Shown here: one piece after another, positions 1 to 6,757 of the stretch | Layout: every line of letters begins with the position of its first letter | Position numbering within the stretch: the stretch's first letter is position 1 | NCBI GenBank assembly: GCA_964002385.1 | Contig: CAXFFS010000046.1 | Span: forward strand, 1 to 10,177 | Length of the DNA stretch: 10,177 nt | Direction of reading: 5' to 3' | DNA from: AEGEAN-183 sp964002385 | GTDB taxonomy: Bacteria; Pseudomonadota; Gammaproteobacteria; Magnimaribacterales; Magnimaribacteraceae | The notes under the pieces: model-generated | The model's input: only the letters and a program-made list of their open reading frames with translations | What the model was told of the DNA's origin: nothing | Database searches by the model: none | Position numbers and translations under genes: made by a program

Positions 1-896
1 TCGTTACTTTGTCTACTGTCTGACATGAAATGTTCGGCAAACTCCCCTGATTGAATTCTTTTTAGAATTGCCCTCATCTCTTCTTTTGTTTCTTCCGTGA
101 TGATTTTTGGTCCGCTGGTATAGTCCCCAAATTCAGCCGTATTGGAAATGCTATAGCGCATATTCTGTAATCCATCTTCGTAGATAAGATCAACGATTAA
201 TTTGACTTCGTGGAGACACTCAAAATAAGCCATTTCAGGGGGGTAACCAGCTTCTACTAAAACTTCATAACCGGCTTGTATAAGAGAAGTAAGGCCGCCA
301 CATAAAACTGCTTGTTCACCAAACAAATCAGTTTCAGTCTCATCTTTAAAATTTGTTTCAATAATTCCTGCCCTACCAGATCCGATCGCAGTGGCGTAAG
401 CCAAAGCTACATCTTTAGCTTGACCAGAAACGTCTTTGTGAATAGCAATTAAACACGGGACTCCTGCACCTTCAACAAATTGAGACCTTACTGTATGACC
501 CGGTCCCTTGGGTGCAATCATGATGACATCTAAGTCCTCTCTCGGAACAATCATTTTAAAATGAATATTAAATCCGTGAGCAAATGCTAAAACAGCATCT
601 TTTTTGATATTTTTACTTATGTCAGAACTATAGGTAGAAGATTGAAGTTCGTCGGGCATCAAAACCATAACCAAGTCAGCCTCTTTGACCGCCTCTTTAA
701 CTTCTTGAACCTTAAAGCCTGCTTCTTCAGCTTTTTGCCAAGAAGGAGATTCCTTTCTCAATGCGACACTCACATCCATGCCAGAGTCTTTAAGATTGTT
801 AGCATGAGCATGTCCTTGAGAACCATAACCAACAACTACTATCTTTTTATTATTTAGATGTTCAAGATCAGCATCTTTATCGTAAAAAATTTGCAT
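1..896 (-). CDS. ilvC: Ketol-acid reductoisomerase, class I (3' end cut by window edge)
   Basis: IlvC converts acetolactate and acetohydroxybutyrate to the dihydroxy acids on the way to valine, leucine and isoleucine, using NADPH and Mg2+ in the cytoplasm. I translated the reverse strand from the ATG at 894-896: about 298 codons are present and the C-terminus lies beyond base 1 (class I enzymes are about 330-340 residues). The Rossmann motif GYGSQGHAHANNL is at 23-35. Arg47, Ser50 and Ser52 in the short loop ALRKESPSW fit NADPH phosphate binding. His107, the metal ligands Asp190 and Glu194 (DLFGEQ), Glu226, Glu230 and Ser251 all fall at the canonical class I numbering. A strong ribosome site (GGAGAG) precedes the ATG. 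The gene follows ilvN by 15 bases, so it is the third gene of the ilvB-ilvN-ilvC operon. No damage is seen in the visible part. Confidence 0.97.
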   Translation of the reverse strand, partial: MQIFYDKDADLEHLNNKKIVVVGYGSQGHAHANNLKDSGMDVSVALRKESPSWQKAEEAGFKVQEVKEAVKEADLVMVLMPDELQSSTYSSDISKNIKKDAVLAFAHGFNIHFKMIVPREDLDVIMIAPKGPGHTVRSQFVEGAGVPCLIAIHKDVSGQAKDVALAYATAIGSGRAGIIETNFKDETETDLFGEQAVLCGGLTSLIQAGYEVLVEAGYPPEMAYFECLHEVKLIVDLIYEDGLQNMRYSISNTAEFGDYTSGPKIITEETKEEMRAILKRIQSGEFAEHFMSDSRQSN

Positions 897-911
897 AGCT
901 CTCTCCAGAAA

Positions 912-1391
912 TTAAATTGTTAAGGTTTTTGATGTAGAGGATATACCCGAAAGCCCTGTTCTTACTACTTCCAAAAGATTTGATTCATTTAAAGAAGTAA
1001 CTATTTTGTCTAATTCCTCTGAGCTTCCTACAAACTCGGCATTCAAAATGCTTTCATTTTTAAATAAGATTTGGCCTCCTAAACTTATGACCTTAGCTTC
1101 AACTTCTTTAGAAGAATCTAATTTAATAAGTAGAAGCTCTCTTCCAACATACTCCTCCTCAGATAAATCTATGACCTTTACAACATCAATAAGCTTATTT
1201 AACTGCTTAGTAATTTGCTCAACCACCCTCGTATCGCCTTCAGTGGTCATGGTTAATCTAGATAAAGAGGGGTCATCAGTGGGAGCAACTATTAATGATT
1301 CTATGTTGTAACCTCTCTGAGAAAATAGCCCGACAACTCTTGATAAAGCTCCTGACTGATTCTCCATTAATAATGCTACAACTCTTTTCAT
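912..1391 (-). CDS. ilvN: Acetolactate synthase small (regulatory) subunit
   Basis: This is the regulatory subunit of acetohydroxyacid synthase, which activates the catalytic subunit and confers feedback inhibition by branched-chain amino acids. The 159-residue product is close to the E. coli IlvH length and pattern, so it may equally be labelled ilvH. An N-terminal ACT domain occupies about residues 1-75, with the signature NQSGALSRVVGLFSQRGYNI at 11-30, followed by APTDDPSLSRLTM. The second domain (about 78-159) is the usual AHAS small-subunit C-terminal domain. Gly14, Ser17 and Asn29, positions linked to valine sensitivity in E. coli IlvH, are all present, so I infer that the enzyme is valine-regulated. 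The start overlaps the ilvB stop by four bases (ATGA) and lacks a strong Shine-Dalgarno, which suggests translational coupling that would keep subunit ratios matched. Confidence 0.96.
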   Translation of the reverse strand: MKRVVALLMENQSGALSRVVGLFSQRGYNIESLIVAPTDDPSLSRLTMTTEGDTRVVEQITKQLNKLIDVVKVIDLSEEEYVGRELLLIKLDSSKEVEAKVISLGGQILFKNESILNAEFVGSSEELDKIVTSLNESNLLEVVRTGLSGISSTSKTLTI

Positions 1392-3136
1392 TCCCAGGTC
1401 TTAGTTTTTTTATCTAACCACATGCAATCCATCGCCATTCCTGCTTCTAACATGGGATAAACATGCTCATCTTGATCAACCACAATATCAAGAAATACTA
1501 ATTTCTCTTTTAATCTAAAACATTCTTTCATAGCAGGTTCCAAATCTTCAGGTTTCTCAACTTTCATTCCTACATGACCAAAAGATTCTGTTAATTTAAC
1601 AAAATCCGGTAGCGAGTCTTCGTATGTACTCTCGGAGAGTCTGCCACCATACTGCATATCCTGCCATTGTTTTACCATGCCAAGAGAAGAATTATTTACA
1701 TTGATAATTTTTATTGGTAAATCATATTGCAGGCAGGTAGAAAGCTCCTGAATACACATTTGAATGCTGCCTTCACCGGTTACACAGGCTACGGTTGAGT
1801 TGGGGAAAGCTAATTGAACTCCCATGGCAGCAGGTAATCCAAATCCCATTGTTCCTAGGCCTCCTGAATTTATCCATCTCCTGGGTTTATCAAAGTGATA
1901 ATACTGAGCGGCGAACATCTGATGTTGCCCAACATCAGAAGTAACATAAGCCTCACCCTTGGTTTCTTTGTACAAAGATTGGATCACTTGTTGCGGAAGT
2001 ATTTTCCCACTGGAAGAAGTCTCTTGTAGCATTTCATGGTTTAAACCATGGATACTTCTCCAATCTTTAATTTGATCACGCCAAGGTTGAATTTTCTCCA
2101 TGTCTAGCTTTGATTCGTTTTTCTTTAACTCTTTTAAAAGTTGAGTTAAGCAAGTTTTAGCAGAACCAACTATAGGGACATCTACCTTTATAATTTTAGA
2201 GAGTGAAGCAGGGTCAATGTCGATATGTATTTTTTTTGATCCTAAAGCAAATTGTGCTGGATCATTAGTAATACGATCATCAAATCTTGCTCCAACAGCT
2301 AAGATTAGGTCACAGTTATGCATAGCCATATTGGCTTCATAAGTTCCATGCATACCTAGCATTCCCAGAAAATTCTTATCTGTAGCAGGATAAGCCCCCA
2401 ACCCCATTAGAGTGTTAGTAACTGGAATATTAAGAAGATTGACTAATTCAATTAACTCCTTAGATGCATCGTTCTGAATTACACCCCCTCCTGCATAAAT
2501 TACTGGTTTTGCTGAAGCCAATAAAAGCTTTGCTGCTTTTCTTATTTGGCCAGAGTGTCCTTCTTCCATAGGTTTGTACGATCTTATGTCGACGTCTTTC
2601 GGGTAGCTGTAATCAAACTTATAATCTGGATCGCTAACATTTTTAGGTACATCTATAACGACAGGGCCTGGTCTCCCAGTGGTCGCAATATGAAAAGCTT
2701 TCTTTATTATCATTGGAATATCTTCAGCCCTTTGAACTAAAAAACTATGTTTAACGATTGGCCGAGACACGCCTATCATGTCAGTTTCTTGGAAGGAGTC
2801 AGTTCCTATTAAATGGGCCTTAACTTGACCGGAAATAACTATTACAGGAGTTGAATCCATATGGGCAGTAGCTAATCCAGTAATGGCATTAGTTGCACCT
2901 GGACCTGAAGTGACAAAAACCACACCGGGCTTTCCTGTACTTCTGGCATACCCATCAGCGGCATGGACAGCACCTTGTTCATGTCTTACTAAAACATGCT
3001 GAACTGCTTGTTGGTTGAATAAAGCATCGTAAATATGGAGAGAAGCACCCCCAGGGTACCCAAATACAAGCTCTATTCCTTCATCTTGAAGGGATCTCAT
3101 AAGGGCTTCTGCTCCAGATAGTTTTTCTTTACTCAT
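1388..3136 (-). CDS. ilvB: Acetolactate synthase large (catalytic) subunit
   Basis: This is the ThDP-dependent catalytic subunit of acetohydroxyacid synthase, condensing pyruvate with pyruvate or 2-oxobutyrate in the first common step of branched-chain amino acid synthesis. Its 582 residues are the normal length. The N-terminal pyrimidine-binding domain carries the catalytic Glu53 in RHEQGAVHAADGYAR, the FAD-containing middle domain covers roughly 190-350, and the C-terminal pyrophosphate-binding domain has GEGSIQM at 454-460 and Asn481-Asn482. The Mg-binding motif reads GEG rather than the commoner GDG; I recall the same variant in Pseudomonas-type enzymes, so it is probably not a defect. 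Glu53 rules against glyoxylate carboligase, which has Val there. The sequence is closest in pattern to E. coli IlvI (AHAS III), so ilvI is an alternative symbol. A moderate ribosome site (AGG about nine bases upstream) serves the ATG at 3134-3136. Confidence 0.97.
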   Translation of the reverse strand: MSKEKLSGAEALMRSLQDEGIELVFGYPGGASLHIYDALFNQQAVQHVLVRHEQGAVHAADGYARSTGKPGVVFVTSGPGATNAITGLATAHMDSTPVIVISGQVKAHLIGTDSFQETDMIGVSRPIVKHSFLVQRAEDIPMIIKKAFHIATTGRPGPVVIDVPKNVSDPDYKFDYSYPKDVDIRSYKPMEEGHSGQIRKAAKLLLASAKPVIYAGGGVIQNDASKELIELVNLLNIPVTNTLMGLGAYPATDKNFLGMLGMHGTYEANMAMHNCDLILAVGARFDDRITNDPAQFALGSKKIHIDIDPASLSKIIKVDVPIVGSAKTCLTQLLKELKKNESKLDMEKIQPWRDQIKDWRSIHGLNHEMLQETSSSGKILPQQVIQSLYKETKGEAYVTSDVGQHQMFAAQYYHFDKPRRWINSGGLGTMGFGLPAAMGVQLAFPNSTVACVTGEGSIQMCIQELSTCLQYDLPIKIINVNNSSLGMVKQWQDMQYGGRLSESTYEDSLPDFVKLTESFGHVGMKVEKPEDLEPAMKECFRLKEKLVFLDIVVDQDEHVYPMLEAGMAMDCMWLDKKTKTWE

Positions 3137-3177
3137 AATAAGTACCTAATAACAGCAAAAAGCTGAAGGTGGCGCAT
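3133..3177 (-). CDS. Candidate 14-codon upstream ORF at ilvB (possible leader peptide)
   Basis: Reading the minus strand from the ATG at 3175-3177 gives MRHLQLFAVIRYLL and then TGA. Six of the 14 residues are Leu, Ile or Val, and it ends in two consecutive TTA Leu codons. Its TGA (3133-3135) overlaps the ilvB ATG (3134-3136) in an ATGA junction, an arrangement typical of coupled translation. Against it: there is only a weak GGTG ribosome site, no transcription terminator can fit between it and ilvB (so classical attenuation is excluded), and the best promoter in the gap has its -10 box over the ORF's own start codon. Leucine codons are also common by chance in AT-rich DNA. It is offered as a possibility, not a call. 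Confidence 0.2.
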   Translation of the reverse strand: MRHLQLFAVIRYLL

Positions 3178-3203
3178 TGTGACACCAGATAAATTGAAGT
3201 CAA
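3176..3203 (-). promoter_or_regulatory. Candidate sigma70 promoter for ilvB-ilvN-ilvC
   Basis: On the minus strand the -35 box TTGACT (3198-3203, five of six consensus bases) is followed after 16 bases by CACAAT (3176-3181, four of six, keeping the key A and final T). Transcription would start near 3168-3170, giving a leader of about 33 bases. It lies in the only sizeable gap between the upstream kinase gene and ilvB, which is where an independent ilv promoter would be expected. I see no convincing terminator in the gap, so read-through from the rluD operon is also possible. Confidence 0.45.
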
Positions 3204-3225
3204 GAATTCCCCATATGATCAGGTT

Positions 3226-4167
3226 CTAAGGTGTTTTAAGGAAAGAGAAATTAAAAACTTTGTCTCTTTCTAGAACAATATCAGCAAAAGAAGGCATTTC
3301 TTCCAAAATATAACGAGTTAATCTTTCGTAATGCATAACAAATCTAAATACTTCTTGTTTGTTCATTATCTTCTTTTTTATTTCAGGATCTTTAAGTGTT
3401 TTAGCTAAGGTCTGTTCTTGCAACCACCTACTTTCATAAACATGTTCCATGCTAGGTACTTTAATCATCAACAATAAATCAAATCTTTCAAACAAGATTT
3501 GATAATCTCCTGCTAACTCAGTATTACTCCATTTTGACCAGATGCCCTTAGGATCTTCTTCTTTTTCAAGAATATTCATTGGGGGTTTCCAGTTTTCAGT
3601 GGAAACAGGTCTAGCCCCACCACACCAAGCATCAAAGAAAATAAAATCTGGTTTTCCTTTGTACTCTCGCCAAGTTTCTTTTGGGTAATGTTGATCCAGA
3701 GGTTTAGAGAAGGATGGTATCGATGTCAGTGTTGAAGGCTGTGCATGAACAAGACTATTCAAAGTATCTAGGCCTAATTTAACATCATGCGTTCCTGGTA
3801 CACCTCTCACCTTACAAAGAGGATGTATGGATTTAGCTAAATCCTCTCTTTCTTCTGGTGTTTTATAAATGTCATCTATAGAAAAACCTAAACTCTTTTT
3901 TTTATAGCCTTCTTGGAGGGCTAACTGGACAAATTCAGATAATGTGGTTTTTCCTGATCCCTGGCCCCCGGTGAAACAAATGAAATAAGGGTGATCTCTT
4001 TTCTCTAAAGAGTTGAAGAAACTGGTTAAAGGAATAACAATTTCAGTAAAAAAACTATTTGAAACTGAACTAATTTCAAGGTTTTTTGCTAATTCATTCA
4101 AACTTTTTTTAGTATCCTCAAAAAGACTTCTACACTCACTGTTGTTTGAATCTGGAAACAAACTCAT
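3226..4167 (-). CDS. P-loop kinase, D-glycerate 3-kinase-like
   Basis: This 313-residue protein is a P-loop kinase of the family that includes plant-type D-glycerate 3-kinase (GLYK), yeast Tda10 and bacterial YggC-like proteins. Walker A is GGQGSGKT at 67-74. It is followed by SIDDIYKT at 96-103, RGVPGTHD at 121-128, and FFDAWCGGARP at 177-187, matching the DDFY, RG-x2-GTHD and WC-x-GARP-type landmarks of the family. About 60 poorly conserved residues precede the P-loop. Glycerate as substrate is inferred from the family and from the gene directly upstream, which encodes a likely tartronate semialdehyde reductase whose product would be D-glycerate. The start overlaps that gene's stop by four bases (ATGA), and a perfect GGAGG lies inside the upstream gene, 11 bases before the ATG. 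Another small-molecule substrate cannot be excluded from sequence alone. Confidence 0.8.
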   Translation of the reverse strand: MSLFPDSNNSECRSLFEDTKKSLNELAKNLEISSVSNSFFTEIVIPLTSFFNSLEKRDHPYFICFTGGQGSGKTTLSEFVQLALQEGYKKKSLGFSIDDIYKTPEEREDLAKSIHPLCKVRGVPGTHDVKLGLDTLNSLVHAQPSTLTSIPSFSKPLDQHYPKETWREYKGKPDFIFFDAWCGGARPVSTENWKPPMNILEKEEDPKGIWSKWSNTELAGDYQILFERFDLLLMIKVPSMEHVYESRWLQEQTLAKTLKDPEIKKKIMNKQEVFRFVMHYERLTRYILEEMPSFADIVLERDKVFNFSFLKTP

Positions 4168-5033
4168 TGGCTGTTCAACCTCCTAAACAAACTAGAGGTA
4201 TCCCATCTACCACCTCCCCTTTGCTGAACCTCATCGTAAAAAGAATCTATTAAATTAGTTATTTCCAAATTGGACCCATTAACTACAGATTCTTCCAGAA
4301 CAAATCCTAAATCCTTTCGCATCCAATCAACTGCAAATCCGTGTTCATAATAATCTGACAGCATAGATTCCCATCTATTATCCATTTGCCAAGATTGAGC
4401 TGCTCCCCTTGAAATGACTTCAATAACTTCCTGCGTATTCAATCCTGCTTTTTCTGAAAAATGCATTCCTTCTGCTAAGGCCTGTATCAAACCAGCTATA
4501 CAAATTTGGTTGACCATCTTAGTTAATTGACCTGTTCCAGAATCCCCCATCCTTTTGGAATATTTTGAGTACAGGTTCAGAACTTGTAGGCTAGATTTAA
4601 ACGCTTCTTCGTCACCTCCAGCCATAATAGTCAAAGATCCTTCTTTCGCACCTTTCTCGCCTCCTGAAACTGGGGCATCGATAAAGAAAATGCCTTTCTT
4701 CAATGAATTCATTGCCATATTCTTGGCTAAGACTGAAGAGGTAGTGGTGTGATCTACGATAATTCCACCGGGTTTCATGCTTTCTAGCACTCCGTTCCTG
4801 CCTCGAACTATTTCTTCTACATCTTGGTCATGGCCAACACACAAAAAAACCATGTCACATCCTTCGGCCAGTTCAGAGGGGGAAAGGGCAACTTTACCTC
4901 CATGCTCTTCATGCCAAAATTTGGATTTTTCAATAGTACGGTTGAAAACCGTAACATCGTAACCAGCTTTTGAAATATGCCCAGCCATTGGTGATCCCAT
5001 TACACCAAGACCAATAAAACCTTTATTTTTCAT
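4164..5033 (-). CDS. Beta-hydroxyacid dehydrogenase, probable tartronate semialdehyde reductase
   Basis: This 289-residue NAD(P)-dependent oxidoreductase belongs to the 3-hydroxyisobutyrate dehydrogenase superfamily (GarR/GlxR, MmsB, glyoxylate reductase types). The N-terminal Rossmann motif GFIGLGVMGSPMAGHI is at 5-20. Asn31-Arg32-Thr33 at the end of beta-2 suggests NADP(H) preference. The substrate-binding motif DAPVSGGEKGAKEGSL is at 119-134, and the catalytic Lys172 lies in GTGQLTKMVNQ with Asn175 nearby. A C-terminal helical domain includes Lys240-Asp241. Superfamily motifs do not fix the substrate. Coupling by a four-base overlap to a D-glycerate-kinase-like gene favours 2-hydroxy-3-oxopropionate (tartronate semialdehyde) to D-glycerate. 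The nearby ilv operon raises the alternative of 3-hydroxyisobutyrate, but no valine-degradation genes are present here. The start overlaps pgeF by 11 bases and has GGAGG four bases upstream. Confidence 0.82.
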   Translation of the reverse strand: MKNKGFIGLGVMGSPMAGHISKAGYDVTVFNRTIEKSKFWHEEHGGKVALSPSELAEGCDMVFLCVGHDQDVEEIVRGRNGVLESMKPGGIIVDHTTTSSVLAKNMAMNSLKKGIFFIDAPVSGGEKGAKEGSLTIMAGGDEEAFKSSLQVLNLYSKYSKRMGDSGTGQLTKMVNQICIAGLIQALAEGMHFSEKAGLNTQEVIEVISRGAAQSWQMDNRWESMLSDYYEHGFAVDWMRKDLGFVLEESVVNGSNLEITNLIDSFYDEVQQRGGGRWDTSSLFRRLNSQ

Positions 5034-5733
5034 TTTTCCTCCACGTTAAAGTTACCATCCTTTTTGAACTTGCATTCCTTCTGTACGAATAAAAAAGATC
5101 TTCATCTTTAAAAGTACAAAATTGGTTTGATATGACCTCAATGCCTAACCTCTGTAATCTTCTTATGCATTCTTGTTTTAGACTAAACAACCACTTTCCA
5201 TTATCTGAAGAAGGTATAAAGCTAGAAATGCTTTGCGAATCCGAGTTAACAAACAAAGTGTGAACGTCTTCGCCTACTTCGTAATTTTCTGATGAAATAC
5301 AAGGGGCTAACCACGCGACTAGATTTTCTGTTACACACTTAAAGTTCAATATGGCGTTCTCAACTATGCCCTTCTGAAGACCTTTCCAGCCTACGTGCAA
5401 AGCTGATAATTCTGTTCCCTCTTTGGAAGATAAAATCAATGGTAAGCAGTCAGCAGTTCTGATAGCTAAGGCAATATTTTCTTCTTCGATATAGAGGCCA
5501 TCGCAAGCATCAATTAAGTCTTTAGTACTGGCATGGACAGACTCAACCTTAGAACCATGTACCTGATCCAACCAAACAATCGGCACTCCCAATTTAGACC
5601 CTACAAAATCTTCAAGAGATTTACTTTCCCTAAGCTCAGAAGAGTGCCTTTCAAAATATGCCTTAGTTAACATGAAAGAAGTAACCCCATTACCTAATAG
5701 CTGATCTGGTTTAATTAAGAGCTTATGTATCAT
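5023..5733 (-). CDS. pgeF: YfiH/PgeF-family protein (LACC1-like, peptidoglycan editing factor)
   Basis: This is a 236-residue member of the YfiH/DUF152 family, close to the 243 residues of E. coli YfiH. The three conserved metal and active-site residues are present: His59 in QVHG, Cys96 in TADCLP and His113 in HVGWKG (usually HAGWRG). The C-terminal motif FYSYRR is intact. Family members have been described as copper-dependent phenol oxidases, as purine nucleoside phosphorylase/deaminase enzymes, and in E. coli as PgeF, which keeps wrongly charged L-Ser out of the peptidoglycan peptide. The sequence cannot choose among these roles. The gene overlaps rluD by 11 bases at its start and the dehydrogenase gene by 11 bases at its end. 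The rluD-pgeF order is the same as in E. coli, supporting orthology. No signal peptide is seen, so it is cytoplasmic. Confidence 0.93.
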   Translation of the reverse strand: MIHKLLIKPDQLLGNGVTSFMLTKAYFERHSSELRESKSLEDFVGSKLGVPIVWLDQVHGSKVESVHASTKDLIDACDGLYIEEENIALAIRTADCLPLILSSKEGTELSALHVGWKGLQKGIVENAILNFKCVTENLVAWLAPCISSENYEVGEDVHTLFVNSDSQSISSFIPSSDNGKWLFSLKQECIRRLQRLGIEVISNQFCTFKDEDLFYSYRRNASSKRMVTLTWRKNEK

Positions 5734-6673
5734 CTTCTTGTAGGGTATTTATTAAACTTGCCATGTCATTTGGTAAAGGGCTTTCAAAAGTTACAATTTT
5801 CTCTGATGAAGGGTGAGTAAAAGTTAATGCGCTTGCATGTAAAGCCTGTCTTTTAAAGTTATTTATTTCTTGCCTAAGATTTTCAGATGTACCCTTTGCA
5901 TATTTTCTTCTACTGCCATAAACAGAATCTCCTACTATGGGAAAACCTAGATAAGATAAATGCACTCTTATTTGATGCGTTCTTCCAGTCTCTAAAGAAA
6001 CATCTAAGAGAGAATAACCATTCAAGTTCTTTACTGTTTTAAACTTAGTTATAGCCTCCTTTCCTGATTTAACGACGGCCTGTTTGGTTCTAATTTTTGG
6101 ATGCCTGCCTATTGGTTTATCTATAACTCCGCTCAAACTGGGCTCTCCTACAACCAAAGCATTATATTTTCTGTTAACAGACCTTTCTTTTAGCTGATTA
6201 ATAAGATTTAAATAAGTCTTTTCATTTCGTGAAATCACCATTAGTCCAGAAGTATCTTTGTCTAGCCTATGAACTATTCCCGCTCTTGGTAAGTAAACCA
6301 GTTTTGAATCAAGATTAATTAGTCCATTAACCATGGTGCCGCTTGGGTTGCCAGCTCCTGGATGAACTACCAATCCAGCGCTCTTATTAATAACTAATAC
6401 ATCTTTGTCTTCATATATTATTTCCAGTTTTATATTTTCAGGTTTATCTTCTAGCCGAGGTGCTTCTTCAGCAACTATTTCTATCAGCTCATTTCCTTGA
6501 AGAATGTACTTAGGTTTAGTTTCTTTACCGTTTACTTTCACGGCTCCTTGTTTAATTAATTTTTGTAGATGACTCCTAGAAAATTCAGTAAATGCTTCTG
6601 CTATAGCAAGATCAACCCTCTTGCCCTTTTGGTCGGCTTTGATACTTAAAGTTAATGCTATTTTTCGATTCAT
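5723..6673 (-). CDS. rluD: 23S rRNA pseudouridine(1911/1915/1917) synthase
   Basis: RluD makes pseudouridines in helix 69 of 23S rRNA and supports late 50S assembly and translation termination. From the ATG at 6671-6673 the protein is 316 residues (E. coli RluD is 326). It has an N-terminal S4 RNA-binding domain at about 18-80 and a RluA-type catalytic domain with NKSAGLVVHPGAGNPSGT at 96-113, the catalytic Asp138 in GIVHRLDKDTSGLMV, and TGRTHQIRVHL at 229-239. The reading frame is open to an upstream ATG at 6724, which would add 17 residues (MDRKRILWF...). I reject that start because MNRKIALTLSI aligns directly with the E. coli N-terminus and the extension would run through the probable promoter. 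No good Shine-Dalgarno precedes the chosen ATG. It is the first gene of a chain of four overlapping genes. Confidence 0.95.
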   Translation of the reverse strand: MNRKIALTLSIKADQKGKRVDLAIAEAFTEFSRSHLQKLIKQGAVKVNGKETKPKYILQGNELIEIVAEEAPRLEDKPENIKLEIIYEDKDVLVINKSAGLVVHPGAGNPSGTMVNGLINLDSKLVYLPRAGIVHRLDKDTSGLMVISRNEKTYLNLINQLKERSVNRKYNALVVGEPSLSGVIDKPIGRHPKIRTKQAVVKSGKEAITKFKTVKNLNGYSLLDVSLETGRTHQIRVHLSYLGFPIVGDSVYGSRRKYAKGTSENLRQEINNFKRQALHASALTFTHPSSEKIVTFESPLPNDMASLINTLQEDDT

Positions 6674-6757
6674 CTTTTCGATTAATATTTTGTTAAGGAA
6701 CCATAAAATTCTTTTTCTGTCCAATATCTATACAGAAATGTAGAATCAGCAATCCAA
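6674..6757. promoter_or_regulatory. Divergent promoter region between rluD and bamD
   Basis: These 84 bases must carry the start signals for both directions. On the minus strand TATAGA (6727-6732), preceded directly by TG, is a possible rluD -10 box; it would give a leader of about 47 bases, but no convincing -35 lies at the right distance. On the plus strand the overlapping stretch TATCTATACA near 6725-6734 is the most plausible -10 area for bamD, again without a clear -35. The two elements would overlap, so the promoters might compete. These boxes are weak matches. The location is certain but the exact elements are not. Confidence 0.35.

Noticed and set aside
642..857. Open frame of 71 codons on the plus strand inside ilvC
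   Set aside because: It is antisense to conserved ilvC coding sequence; low-complexity translation with no family resemblance.
1006..1311. Open frame of 101 codons on the plus strand inside ilvN
   Set aside because: It is entirely antisense to a clear ilvN, has no recognisable domain and a Ser/Thr-rich composition typical of a shadow frame.
2546..2740. Plus-strand ORF of 64 codons inside ilvB
   Set aside because: Antisense to conserved ilvB residues; no independent evidence.
1388..3136. IlvB as glyoxylate carboligase, which would complete a glyoxylate-to-glycerate pathway with the nearby reductase and kinase
   Set aside because: Catalytic Glu53 is present (Val in carboligase), and the gene is translationally coupled to an AHAS small subunit followed by ilvC.
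3153..3165. Small inverted repeat CAGC-AAAAA-GCTG in the ilvB leader as a terminator or attenuator
   Set aside because: The stem is only four base pairs and no T-run follows on the minus strand; it lies only 16 bases before the ilvB start.
4555..4962. Two short plus-strand open frames (4555-4752 and 4777-4962) opposite the dehydrogenase gene
   Set aside because: Both mirror a well-conserved gene, have no ribosome sites worth noting and no recognisable motifs.
4164..5033. Dehydrogenase as 3-hydroxyisobutyrate dehydrogenase of valine breakdown
   Set aside because: Not fully excluded, but coupling to a glycerate-kinase-like gene and absence of other valine-degradation genes make the tartronate semialdehyde role more likely.
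6674..6724. Upstream ATG at 6724 as the rluD start, adding 17 residues
   Set aside because: The added residues have no counterpart in E. coli RluD, whose N-terminus aligns with the ATG at 6673; the extension crosses the likely promoter and has no ribosome site.
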